DNA of 36,445 nt from Rodentolepis nana (GCA_900617975.1 UZAE01012306.1:10600-47044); one strand, 5' to 3'; positions 1 to 11,656 are shown, counted from the stretch's first letter. Program-made: numbers and translations. Notes: generated by a model not told the origin, from the letters alone.

Positions 1-696
1 TGTTTATAGATACTTCAACCAATTTCCAGGATAACGTAATCACTACACAATGAAAAATATTCGAAGCATGTATGACTAAGAAGTAAAATGTAGTTCGGGC
101 AACAAATGTACACTAATTAAATTCATATTGGTCATGGTAACAACGTAATTTAATTATAATTTAGCACTAACCTGCCAGTTTATGTACTCGTTGAACGGCA
201 TAGCACTGCGAATAAATCTGCCTTTCAATGCCAGATATGCACGAAAATGCCTAGAGGTGACCTAATTTTTACATCGAGGATTAGAAGCGAATCCTTATCG
301 GTTTATAACCCTTTGTATCCGAGCATATTTCATACCCGAAGTAATCGCACTTTTACAAATTTTTATTCGAGTAAAGTTACATAGGAGCTTGATAACAAGG
401 TATAACTACCCAGCCTATGAATCAGATCTCGCCTTAGTCATCCTATACGCTGTGATTTCTCCTTCCAAAAAATGATACAGATGTCCTCTCGCTGGAACAG
501 TTCGGAGGTGGCCCGGAAAACCACCTCAGTTTAATAAAATGCATTGCGTGATTAAAATGGCTGACCGCGCTTTTAAACAGAAAGCACATTACTTTAATCG
601 TTCTAGTCAAATAAATGTGAATTTTATTCTGTAAAAGAATTTTTACCGCAGATCGGTAATCAATCAAACTATTTACACAGGGGTAAAAAGGGGTTC
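1..696. other. Flank downstream of the NOP56-like gene, no gene seen
   Basis: The stretch is A+T-rich and has stops in all frames. It holds the presumed 3' UTR and poly(A) signal of the minus-strand NOP56-like gene and one perfect 7-bp inverted repeat at 505-527 (GAGGTGG / CCACCTC, 9-nt loop). An 85-codon ORF across 443-700 on the minus strand has no recognisable domain and overlaps the last bases of the NOP56 exon, so I do not call it. Confidence 0.6.
623..628 (-). terminator. Poly(A) signal of the NOP56-like gene
   Basis: AATAAA on the minus strand, about 70 nt past the stop codon at 697-699. This is a plausible cleavage signal for the last exon. The hexamer is common in A+T-rich DNA, so position is the main support. 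Confidence 0.5.
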
Positions 697-3589
697 TCAT
701 TGTTTGAGGGATGTCTTCCGGCGAACTGATGATCGAAGAACACGCTGTCCAGGGGGTTCACTTATCTTAGCTCGTTTTACTGATTTCTTGGCTGTTTTTC
801 CACCACGAGCACGTCGTTTTCGTGACTTAACATTTGATTCAGCTTCAAGACTTTCTTCTTCGGTAGTCGAATTGTCATCTGATGCTTTTGACTCATCAAG
901 TTCACGACATAAAGTTGAGCTACTTAAATTATTTATAGTAGAACTTTCATCCTCATATGATTCTTTTGATCTGGCACGTTTTGAACTAGGCAAAAAAGGC
1001 AGAGTCGGCCGTTTCGCATTGACTTGTTCGAATTCCTCATTAGAACTGTTAGAATCAACATCACTACCATCACCAATGGAAACACCATTCTCAGTCACCA
1101 CCGGTGCGGGAACAGCATTCGTGGTGGACTGTGCAGGATTAGAAGTACCAACTAATTTGCGCTTTAGCCACCTCTTTCTTTTCGTTTTGCGGTACTTCTT
1201 CCGCTTTTCACGTTGCTTCTAAGATTAGATATTTTCGTTAGTTTAAACTACAAATGTCCTTAGAAATTTAGAAAATAAAACAGGACAAACCTGTAATTCC
1301 TCTGCAGTTCGCCCCAGATGAACACCGTTTGCTTCTGCCCAAACTCTAAGTTGTCTTTTGGTTTCTTCCCCCAGGGAAGCACCATAGGCCCCCGATTCGA
1401 GTCTTTCTGGGACCTCTAGACTCTCAGTGGCAAACGGGTCCATTCGCCGGTAGCAATCCGCTCTAACAGCCAGCGTGGACTTTGCTGCAAGAAGCCGAGC
1501 AACCTTTCTACGAACGACAATCGGATGTAGACGACCTCCACTCATTTCAATGATATCTGCCGCGAGAGAAGAAATGACAGTTTCACTTGGGAGCTGTTGC
1601 TGAGATGAGGCTGGAAATGATACAGTGCGTTGGAGAAGACCAGTAGCTGCCGCTGCAGCAGCTCCACCACGACTAATCATTAAAAAAAATTACTATTGAC
1701 AATAAAATTTAAGACAATAGGAAAGCTGGAATATTGAAATTTTAACGAACACAATATCTAAACTACGTCTGTGTAATACTTATCGGTCCAAACTAAAAAA
1801 GCATAGGAAAAGTATAATATAGATCAAAATTACTCCCAAAATAAGCATAATTCTGTGTAAAGCATGAAAATTTATCTTCAAATATTAGAGATAGCTCCCC
1901 TGTAATACCTTCATTTCAAGTACTAGTGAACTGAAACAAGAGGACAAACCGATAATGGGAATCTTGTATGATTTTACTTTCCAAGTTAAAGAGATCAAAA
2001 AGAACGAAATCGTAAGACCAGTACAATAACAGTGAGGAAATAGCAGAACAATCACTATAGCTAAAAAGAGCATAGCCAAAATTCATGAGAGAAGGGTTGG
2101 AAGGAATGACATTGTATTCTAAATATTAAATTATAAAGTTGACCATTTCTATGTAATCGCATAATTGTAGAAAATGAAAATGCGTTAAGCCTATTCAAAT
2201 GATCAAATAGATAAAAAATTCCAATATAAAGAAACTTACCGAAAGAGGGATCTCGAAGCACCAAGAGAATCAACCCTGGAACTAGTCATTCTAGCTAGTT
2301 TGTCCAGGGTTCCGGCGTGCAAAATTAGACGAGCAGCTATAATTGCAGGTGAGACTCTATCACCAACTTTCCTCACGCGCTCTAATGCTTCATTTTTATC
2401 CTGTCCGGGAAGAGTCTGATCCATTAATGATGTTAAATTAGGCACGAGGGACCTAACTCGAGCATCCAACAACTCACAGCATACTGTACGCGACTAAAAG
2501 GATGAACACGAAACTAGAAACCCTTTCGTAAGAGAGCGAAAGCAGAAAATAATTGCAACGCATACCTTAAGTAATTTCAGAAGAAACTGTCCATAATGTT
2601 GAAGAACCTTGACATCATCCGGAGCCAGATCCTGACCAGTAGAAGAATTAGCAAGACTGATGATCTTATCGGTTAGCTCTTGATCACCACCCAGCCATTC
2701 CAAAAGTCGTCCTTTATCCTTTACGAGGTCATCACGGAGCGGACAATTTGCAACGATAGAGGCGAAAGCGAAATCGTCTACACCAACCAACACCCCATTG
2801 CGACAAAGTTCAGGAAAATGAACAGCATAGGAAGTACAAAGGTGCTTGACCGATTTCGTGAGATTCGAATCCATGCTATCCAGGAGTTCAAGGGATTTGA
2901 CAACTCCGGTGTCTGCTAAATGCTGTTCAAGATTCAACTGAAGCCTTGCACGTGTGAGGGCGACAACTAAACGGGCACGTCTCTCCGCCTTCTTACCGGG
3001 TACAGTCTCTTGAACCGCAGTAGCTTTGGAGGCCTTTGATGGCTTTACACCACCTGGCTGAACAACGAGGGTTCGTAGAAGCTTTGAGGAGTTTGCTCGA
3101 ACAATACGAAGGATTTCTTGAATGGAAGAGTCCCATATACATTCAAAACCGATACCAAGTTCTCTACACATAGAAAATCGAGTATGATTCGAAATAATAC
3201 GAAGCGCAATAGGCAAATATGTTGCTTACGATATACTTTCTCCGAGTTCCTGCTCAGCTACGCCGAGAATGGCATCTCTAGTTGGGAGGTTTTGACGCAA
3301 AAATTCTGATAGTAAAGGAGAAACTCGGCCGTCACTTATACACTGTACATTCTCCAAAGCCTCGTGAACAGATTTGAATGGTACAAATGCAACGGGCTTG
3401 AGAAATGAATTTACGTGAGCTGTGAATCTACGGACAATTTCGTCGAACTCTTTTACAAGGATAAGACTGTAACCCGTCACATTTTCAAATAAAACAAAAT
3501 GTTGTTTTGTCTAAAAAATGAAATTTTATGAGATTTTATGCGTGACTCTAGAAGAGAACTAAGATATAGCTAATAAAGCATACCGCCAT
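697..3589 (-). CDS. NOP56: NOP56-family box C/D snoRNP core protein, divergent
   Basis: Core scaffold protein of box C/D snoRNPs, which direct 2'-O-methylation of rRNA in the nucleolus. Exons in coding order: 3589-3584, 3510-3230, 3163-2566, 2493-2240, 1672-1291, 1218-697. All junctions are GT-AG and the frame stays open for 680 aa (human about 594). The first coding exon is only ATG GCG, then gtatgc. The N-terminal NOP5NT-type domain is clear (VLFENVTGY, then VAFVPFKS and ALENV). The coiled-coil region keeps LLDSMD and HFPEL. The NOP domain keeps AARLILHAGTL, LGASRSLFR and RRKVARLLAAK. The tail is Lys-rich, then acidic and Ser-rich, then basic. Odd points: the invariant WYG before HFPEL reads SYA, and the usual segment after ALFR with TPKYGLI is replaced by an Ala/Gly/Gln-rich stretch. 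PRPF31 shares the RRKxARLxAAK motif but lacks the N-terminal domain seen here. It could be a fast-evolving orthologue or a paralogue. Confidence 0.82.
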
Positions 3590-5545
3590 GTGCTTTCACG
3601 CCCCGTAGGCTAACGACCAAAACGTGCTTGTTAAATCGACTTACGCGGTTAAATGTAGGCTAACTTATCAGATTATACTTGTGTTTTTTGAATAAATATA
3701 CTTTGATTTTCAAATCACAGTTGGTTTTAAATATTACAATGGTTTCTTAAATTAACTCGTCAGACATACACATTAAATATTAATATGCGTTTAAAAGCTA
3801 AACAATTATTCGGAATATTCGTTTATATGCATTTTATAATTTAAAAAAAAATGAATTTTATTAGAAAAGTATTTGTTTAGAAAGTGCCTAACTAAATTTG
3901 ACATTGCCTAGATAATTATTGGAAGAGATTATTGTATAATATTATTAATGGACAGAAATCCATATCTGTACAATTGCCCAACTGTTGCTTTTCAAACATG
4001 ATTTCAGAGAAAGATACATTTTTGGATCATATTTTGCGAATCAACTCTGTGTTTAATTTTCAAATTTCACATGCGTTAGGGAATATAAAATATAAACTCA
4101 GTGTCAATAATTAAGCTGAAACCATTAGAATGCAATATATCATATTTCTTAGTAGGTAAACGAAAGGTATCTCATTCTCTTTCCAAAAGAATGGTACACA
4201 TTTGAAATAATTAATATTAAATTTAGTCTCTTAGAGCAACCAAATATTAGTTAAAGGGGAAGAAAGTCTAATTTTGATAGGAGCCTTAGTCGTAACCATA
4301 GGCAAAGTGTTTCCCCTTCTTTTGGGTTATATTTGCATGTTAGGTGTAAAAGTTTTGAACAGAAATTTTTCTGCAGAAATTCCCACATGTCTTACGTATC
4401 TACTTTATAAGTTATGAACAATTATTTAAATTACTCTAAGTGTTTTAGTATTTGCTAATCTAACGTTTATCTGCTCACAACGGTTAAATATAGGTTTACT
4501 CATAAATTTAATATTTTGCTCGTACCAACTTCTTCAGATATATGCTGGAACTTAAATATTACAGAGTCGCTCTTGAGACATTTATCTTTAATAATTGAAG
4601 CTGCGAGGTCTAGAAATTAATAATTTTTTTGTCTTCTAAATAACTACCTTTAAAATGTTCTTGAAGTGCAAATAACATTAACTGAGTGTTTTATTAAATA
4701 ATTCATGACAAGGTAATATTTGTCTGACGGAAAACGGAAAAACTAATTTCTATTTTATTGATCCATACGTAAATGCCGCGCATTAATCTTGGAATCAATT
4801 GTTGGTCGGCAAATTAGTTGATTTATTAAACTCAACGCTTTGGACAAGTTGGAGCCATAATGCTTCGAATTAATGGGTTTAGAATTTTTACTTGCTCATT
4901 TTGGAGTTCACATTAGACAGCAAATTTTAGCTTAAAATTAGTAACCTATAGCATTAAACCTCACTGAGTCTTATAATTATGAAGAAGAATGCGACGGTTT
5001 GCTTATTCTTGCTTGCTAAATGTCTCCTCGATTACTGTTTACTTATTGAAATTACACCAATAACTCGAATTACAAATGGTTCAGATTTTAAGATGAATAT
5101 GTCTGGTAAAACTTTGAAAATGACTTTGCGACACAATCTGCCAAGTAAATTTTACAAACATCGGCAATCGTAACGAATGCTCGGTTGTAAGAAACATACT
5201 CATTCAATTTCAACAGGTTATGTTTAGTCGGTTTCACTCTTTATTGTTATTTTAAAATGCATGCCATAAGACTTTATTTTTTACGAAAAGGTTAGACTCC
5301 CTAATTATTCAATCACGTAATAAGCTGAGTTGCAGTCGAGGCATTTGAAGAAAATTGCAATCCTATTCCTAACGTATATTCTTAAAAGTAAATAGTATAG
5401 TAGTTCTAGTTCTAGCTATTTTTTAACACATTTTTTATTATATCTTATTTTTTTATATAACGAATTTCAAAACTAATAATTGCAGCATAAAATGTGCTTC
5501 ATTAAAGCCGTTTTGTTACCAAAACATAATGCAAGTTATATTTCC
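3590..5545. other. Intergenic region between the NOP56-like and claudin-like genes
   Basis: About 2 kb of low-GC sequence. It should hold the promoter and 5' UTR of the NOP56-like gene at its left edge and the 3' UTR of the claudin-like gene at its right edge. The 60-64 codon ORFs at 3932-4114 and 4979-5173 (plus) have A+T-driven composition and no recognisable domain. I see no repeat or RNA gene. Confidence 0.55.
5434..5439 (-). terminator. Poly(A) signal of the claudin-like gene
   Basis: AATAAA on the minus strand about 107 nt past the stop codon at 5546. It lies in a T-rich (plus strand) stretch. This is the best candidate in the expected range. Confidence 0.4.
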
Positions 5546-8500
5546 CTACTGTTCTTGTTCTCTTCTATAACCATAAAGTAACGAATGCGTTGATGTAGTG
5601 GCGCCGAGGTATTGACCACGAACCAGAGAATGATGAGCGTACATACCACTTGCTTGGTCTGAGAATGCTCCCTCGTTGCCTACAGGAGGTTCTTCTTGGA
5701 GAGGAATCAACTGACTTCCATTTGGTCCGTTGCCAGAGTAGAAGTTATTATTTCCTATTTCAACCGTCTGAAATATGTAAAGTATTACTGAATTATTGTT
5801 ACTATTTTGAACATGTAATTTATTATTTATTAGACTGATATAGTCTGAATGCTGATTTCCAATCATTGATTGATTAAATGTTTGCGTAACTCATTTTATC
5901 TCTAAAATGATCGATTAAAAAGTAGAGTGCGGTGTCCTCGGCTCTGTTTAAAAAAATATTTCTCGACTTGAAATATTTAATAATGTGAGCTAATTAGGCC
6001 ATTCTATTAATATCCATTCAAATGGGTAAATTTACAAATAATAATGAAAGAAAGCCTTTTAAAAAAGTGAAAATAAAATCTTCATGTTGCTGACTAATTA
6101 CGTAAATCTTAGTCAACTTTGAAATTGGGTTCAGTATATTTACATATTAAAAATCTGATCACTTTAATTTATAAATCGCAATGAGGTCGATTGGCATGTT
6201 TATCTTCTTTCCTGTAAAATATTCTAAATTTATAATCACACAAAACTCTCGTTCTTTGAAATTTTTCCTTCATGAGTTCTTAAGGAAAACTAAATGACTA
6301 AATCTGTTAAGCCATTACACTGTCTTAACGTTTAAATTAATTGAATGAATGGATCAGTAAATTTTCTTTACAGGATAATTCAAATTGCGAAATATTTTCA
6401 GTTGTTTGGTAGGTAAACTAAATCTCTACACTCAAAAATATTCAGGTTTTTGAAACTGGGAGCGTAATGGAATAATCGAAACCTGGCTTTCAAGTAGCAT
6501 CTGACAGAATTTTTTAATGAAGCCCACTACATACGTGCAATCTAAATCATTTCTGAAAAGTATTACCGAACGTCAACTAAAGTTGGGACTACTAGATACG
6601 TTATATTAAATCTGCTGAAGTGACAATGAATTTACAGTTAGATAGTTGGCAATTTTATTTGATATTACATGGAAGTTACTGTTTATTTAAGTTTTTATTA
6701 ATTCGGCATGATTGACCTTACTAAGGAATCTAATATGATTATGGTTTGACTTGCCAATTATTGGTGTTGTTGATAATCGCAGGGGCTTTAAAATCATATA
6801 TTCATCTCATGCACTTAAGCTGACCACAGTCGTTAATAAGCATTAATATTTGACTTTCAACTTTATCGTCGCCAGGCACTTATCCTCCAGAATTTCCTCC
6901 ATTTTAATACTATTCCCTCCGACTTCTTCAGGTCTACCTGGAGTTACTTGTTTTAGTTTCTACCTTTATCAGCCCCGCCTTCTTAATGCCATTTTCTTCA
7001 TTTAATTTAAAGTTCTCTGTAGTGCTCTATCAAAAAGACAACTGCAGGCACTATTTTCACATACAGACTGATGCAATAAGGGAGCTTCATTCGATGAAGA
7101 AGCTTCCCACCCCCTTAACATACAATTAATTCTTTTTAGTAAAATTGATAAATCCTGGGCAGTTTTATCTCGAAATCCTAATTGGTACTGAATTAGGTGA
7201 TATATAAATTTAATTTCTCAGTCCTTTATTATTTCTATATTACTACTATAGGGACTAATACCAGTGTCTCATTGAGCGCCAAGAAATCATTATCTTTAAA
7301 AATGAAAAAAAGACTTGATATTATCGAAAGTGACATATGCATTGGCTTGAAATTTCTGGAGAAAAAAAACAAAGAATACTTCACTCAAATTCCATAATTT
7401 ATTTATAAATTTTTCTACATTTTATATTTATTAAAAATATTCAGTGATGCATATCCGGCTCCCTTGCCAGCAATAAAAAGAAAAATCATAAAATAACACC
7501 GTAGATAGAGTGTATTCCGTATATCCTGATAAATGAGAAAACTCTAATTTTGACCAAAATCGTTAATGAAATCGTCTAATTTTCGATGTAAGATAATAAA
7601 TCAATAATTTTAAAAAGTAGTTTTCCAAAAATATCTTGATCTGAATCGAATGACTCATTAATTCTAGTAAATTGGGAACCGGATAACTGAATGTAAATTT
7701 CTCCTTGCCATGCATTTTTAGGAAAATGAACTAAGGCATTCCATCTCTCAAAAGGGTACATTTCGTTAATTGAACTTTACTCATCAAAGCATCATTTGTG
7801 GGCATGCATGAAGAGCTACCTAAGGGTTTTGAAAATGAAAAAAATATTTTCAGTCAGGGAAAAGTAATTTTGAAAATTAAACAAAAGTGACTTTTATTGG
7901 CACAGTTAAATTAAAAGTCGTCACTGATATCATCTAACATGTCATGGCTGCAAAGGGCGAACGTAAATCGAGGTGGAATAGTAGATCACAATAAAACTTG
8001 TTAAGCTTTGTTTGCCATTTAAAAGATGATAGCAATTGTACTTATCTATAAAAAATGTACCGGGGTGGAAAGGCACTAGACAAACACCTTTATTCTTCAG
8101 AAGCTTGTTGATCTATGCTGGTCTATACCAAACACAATTAAAACTAGCATCTAATTCACTGACTGCTGTACTCTCAGATAGTACCGATTTGACAAGAGAG
8201 TATAGTCAAACTCTCGATTCATCTCTTTCATCAAATCAGCTCAGATCATGCTGGACCTGGAATCCAATAACATATTTTCCAGAAGATAATCTTGACTCAT
8301 AATCGAAATTTTTGAAATAAATAAGGCCAGGCTCCAATAAAGAAGGGCTCTTCGGATTTCTTAACATTTATTGTTTTTATTCCTCCCTCTCTCTATTTTA
8401 TCATAATAAAGATAGTGATAGTGAATAGTGTGTAATAATGGAAACTGATATTATCATGAATTTTGTTTAATCACCCATAGCAATAATAATAGGTACCATG

Positions 8501-11500
8501 GAATAAATTAAAAGGACACGAAGGTAAACTAGCTTAAAATCCTGTAAGTTCAAAAATAAGTTATTGTAAGCCTTTGCCCCGTTTGACTGCACATATTGTG
8601 TACGTTACTCACTATTATTCTGTTGATGTGCGCCAATAAAGATGTTTGTGTAGATTCTAGTCTTTCTACTAATTTCTGTATTATATCCCCATTATTTTGG
8701 AGGTAATAAAAAATAACAATAGACTATGCGAATGAAATATAGCCAATAAAGCTATAGAAATACCAAGCAACATTTTAGATCTTGACGTACTTGCGCAGGA
8801 GCATTGCCAAGAGATGGAACATTTAGAACAACGCCGCCTCCGACATGAGGCTGACTAGCATAAGCACTACGAGTAAAGAGGGTTGATGGTCCAGCACGGC
8901 CGGATAAGTAGGTGCCCCCACCAGCCAATGAACGACCTCCTAACTGACCTTCGATTGCTTCATAATGTTCCACTTCTCTCTGAAAAGAAAAGCGAATATA
9001 ATATCAGGATATAAATATAAAATGGTTATGCCCTATGCTTTAAGAGTCCTTCTATTTTGTTGCCTAATGGAAGTTCTCCATCACAGATGCTACATTGTAT
9101 CTGCGACTTGTGGCTTAGTTGATTGTGTGCAGTTTAGTCATTTATGCCTATTTTACAAGGGATCAATCAAAGAGAGAAGCACCTCTAAAGTGGAAGAAAA
9201 TCCATCAATAGGGTTTTCAACAATATCTCTGTTTCAATCACCTCAAATGTTAACATGCTTAAAATTAGTAGATAATTTCATTGGTTATTGATTTTGAGCA
9301 CAAGACTGAAATATTATTATTATTTCAAATGGCAAGCTTTATAATATTTATCATTAGCTCTTAAACTTGGACTTCAGCTTCCCCCAAGGGGGGGTACATA
9401 TATGGCAGTTCATTAGCTGTCTTCTTGCTTCCCAGTATCTCAGGGTTTCTATCGTTGTCTTTAGGGCTGGACACCGAAACAAGTGGGTCTTCTCCATTTC
9501 CTCCTGTGGGTTACATAGAGGGCATGTGGGTTGAGTGTATACTCCCAATCTGTGAAGGTGTTTTGCCAAGCAATCGTGTCCGGTACGTAGTCTAAACTCA
9601 GCAACGGCTTCGATTCTTGGCCAGTCGGCTATGTCGGAGAGTGCCACTGCCCACTGTTTCTCCTTTGTTCGAGCTTTAAGTTCGTTGCACCTTGAGGTCT
9701 TGAATTCTCTTCAGATAAAGGCCTTCATTGTGTGGAAAGACATCGGCCGGTCCATGCATTGCAAAATCGTTGTCCCCTTCTTAGCAAGTGTGCCAGCAAG
9801 CTCATTGCCTTTAATGCCACAGTGAGCAGGAATCCATTGTAGGACCACTGTTTTGTTTTTCTCTCTCAGCAGCTCATAGAGTTTTCTACATTCCTTTATC
9901 TCAGCTGTTTTGAGTGGCTCTCTGTTTCCAATTGCGTTTATTGCTGACTGTGAGTCCGAAAGCATCACCGCTTTGGTGAATTTCGTATCCAGGCAACATA
10001 ATTGACATAGTGCTATCCTAATGGTTTCTAATTCTCCTTCAAAAGCGGATCTATTGTGTCCCGCTGCTGCGTAGAAAGAGAAGAGTTTAGAATTGACACC
10101 TGCACCAACGTTTGCTTAGTTTTCTATGTATGACCCATCAGTGAAGACTTTGAGCCATTGATCTCAGGTTTACTGTTTGTCTGTGTCAGTGGATCTACGT
10201 AGATTGCGATGTTTTTTATGAAACTGACGGTTTGGAGTTCAAAAGAAATTTTGAAGACGCCGAATAGTTAATGAGGACGATCTTTACGGTCGTTATTATA
10301 AATGGCCATATATTCACACCTCGCTCAGAGAAATAAATTCAGTTAGAAATTACATTTCGATATACAGTTGTAAGTCGAAGAGGTTATCTTGCAAAAAATA
10401 TGCATTTCTATTAACCATTTTCCGCTTTAGCAAAGAGCAATACAATTCTAGAACAAATTAATTTCGAAAACATTAGTCCAAATGAATTAAAGGGAAAGTT
10501 AAACGCAAGGGTGTTAAGTATGTTTCACTTGCTCAAATCATTATACAATTTATCAAGGTCTACACTATATCAATTGCGTATTTACATTTTTGCATTCGCG
10601 CTCCAGAATTGCTGAGATCAGCCAATATTTGTAAAGGATATTGAAACTATTTACAAAAGTGCTTGTTCTTGGATAAGTTGTTCAAGAGCAATATCGTTAA
10701 ATTAAATGCCTGAAAGCATGCAACGATGCAAGTGTTAAACGACTGCGTCAATCAAGGTGACTATTTTTGAAGAAAACTATTCGTGGTTATAAATTTATTC
10801 CTAATTTAAATAAAATAGTTTAAAAACTATCAGAAAATTTGGTAAACATTATCCACTTGATAAGTTTAAAAAAATTGTATAAAATTATTTTTCACTGAAA
10901 TCATTAATTCGATTATTTTGATTTTGGGAAAAATACTTAAAGTTTTGCTCTGTTAGACTTCATAGCGACACTTACTTGAGCTGCCCTATCAGTGTAACTG
11001 ACACAACACAGAAAAGAAGCAGAAATGAAAGAAGCGATTGCAGAAAGCAAAAGGAAGCCAAAAGACCAAGAGAGAAACATCTGATCAGGTCGCATCATCC
11101 ATCTACGATTTTGAGAATTAATACCAAAGGTGACCATCGATATTGTTAGTAATATTCCAATGAAGACCTACAGAAACTTAGTACAAGACGTTTTAATAAT
11201 AATTACCTGTAAGCCGCAAGCAATTGTCGACTCTGCAGCAGGTTGACCATATAAAAGAAAATATAATACAAGAATCATAACACTAATCAATTCGCATATA
11301 AATGCGATTATGATAAGAGTTTGGATGGCCACCAGCCAATAGGGATTTAGCCATTCCCATATCCCGATTTGGAAGAAAAAACGATCATACATCCAATAGC
11401 ATCCAGTCAGTTCATTTGCGTGGTAATCCTTTTGTTAAAATTCGCAATTATTAGAACTTACCTCAGGAAGAATGAACTTATTGAAACATGATGACCAAAT

Positions 11501-11656
11501 GCCGAGTTGCAGGAAGGAATTGTGTACGTAGTCATAAGATTCAAGCCAATACGGACTTGAAAATGCAAACAGAAATAAAACAAATCCAGCGGCTGTGAAA
11601 CCACATGCTGCATAAAATGGCATATACATTCTAGTAATTCTTTCCTTTTCATTCAT
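5546..11656 (-). CDS. Claudin/PMP22-superfamily four-helix membrane protein
   Basis: Exons in coding order: 11656-11462, 11428-11207, 11167-10976, 8979-8791, 5767-5546. All are phase 0 with GT-AG junctions, giving 339 aa from the ATG at 11656. Helix 1 is about residues 12-33. The first extracellular loop has the claudin-family signature W..GLW..C..C: W37, then GIWSSC (52-57), then C75. Helices 2, 3 and 4 follow (about 97-120, 129-148 and 165-190). A cytoplasmic tail of about 140 residues is rich in Gly, Ser and Tyr and ends in a charged YRREQEQ. Superfamily members form septate/tight-junction barriers or regulate channels; which role applies here is not shown. The first exon has an acceptor-like ttgttacag 31 nt before the chosen ATG and stays open through it, so an upstream coding exon or trans-splicing is possible. 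Introns are 33 and 39 nt near the start, then 1996 and 3023 nt. Confidence 0.77.
6843..7761 (-). pseudogene. Broken coding-like block, family unknown
   Basis: Three open segments lie in the same orientation. 7761-7576 opens with ATG and gives 61 aa beginning MYPFERWNAL. 7217-7002 gives 71 codons without a stop (contains GFRDKTAQDLSILLKR and LRGWEASSS). A short open stretch near 6940-6843 ends EEILEDKCLATIKLKVKY. The second and third segments are in different frames, with a shared overlap near 6990 read in the third frame. Local GC is higher than in the surrounding intron. This looks like decayed coding DNA (old gene copy or transposon), or less likely small exons of a nested gene. I do not recognise the family. 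Donor and acceptor sites joining the pieces are not convincing. Confidence 0.35.
8036..8302 (+). other. Candidate nested exon or small ORF, unknown
   Basis: An 88-codon open stretch on the strand opposite the host intron. It has no ATG at its left end. A good acceptor (tattcttcag, ending at 8100) lies inside it, so a terminal exon from 8101 is possible; the part after the acceptor is Ser/Thr/Leu-rich and ends EDNLDS. An AATAAA follows about 35 nt past the stop. No upstream exon on the plus strand could be paired with it, and no domain is recognised. It may be chance. Confidence 0.22.
8980..10975 (-). other. Claudin-like gene intron carrying a LINE remnant
   Basis: A 2-kb intron between the fourth-helix exon (donor gtaagt after 10976) and the first tail exon (acceptor ttttcag before 8979). 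It contains the 3' end of a non-LTR retrotransposon in the same orientation as the host gene. The plus-strand ORF at 8965-9291 overlaps the exon end and has no recognisable domain. The rest is A+T-rich. Confidence 0.7.
9311..10190 (-). mobile_element. 5'-truncated, inactivated non-LTR retrotransposon 3' end (RNase H type)
   Basis: One continuous minus-strand frame runs from 10157 to the stop at 9354-9356, interrupted by in-frame TAA (10116-10118) and TGA (9711-9713). It encodes an RNase H domain: FTDGS, FEGELETIRIAL, MLSDSQSAINAI and WIPAHCGIKGNELAGTLAK. The last catalytic-type Asp of the usual ELAD is Gly. A C-terminal zinc-knuckle-like segment follows (CPLC, then HLFRC). About 30 nt past the stop is an (AAT)n stretch at about 9311-9325, like the 3' tails of I/Jockey-type LINEs. 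The reverse transcriptase and endonuclease are absent. The stops and the lost Asp show it is dead. By recollection the wording resembles arthropod elements; this needs a search. Confidence 0.85.

Larger units (their letters stand above)
5768..8790 (-). other. Large last intron of the claudin-like gene
   Basis: A 3-kb intron between the tail exons (donor gtacgt after 8791, acceptor tttcag before 5767). It holds a coding-like broken block on the minus strand (6843-7761) and a plus-strand ORF with a downstream AATAAA (8036-8302). The remainder is A+T-rich without recognisable features. Confidence 0.7.

Noticed and set aside
704..1222. 172-codon plus-strand ORF, Ser/Phe/Arg-rich
   Set aside because: It is the antisense of the last NOP56 exon, whose minus-strand frame joins correctly to the other five exons.
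1673..2239. snoRNA in the largest NOP56 intron, as in vertebrate NOP56 genes
   Set aside because: No box C (RTGATGA) is present on the minus strand of this intron.
1291..2493. PRPF31 as the identity of the 697-3589 gene
   Set aside because: The RRKVARLLAAK motif fits PRPF31 well, but exon 2 encodes the NOP5-type N-terminal domain, which PRPF31 lacks.
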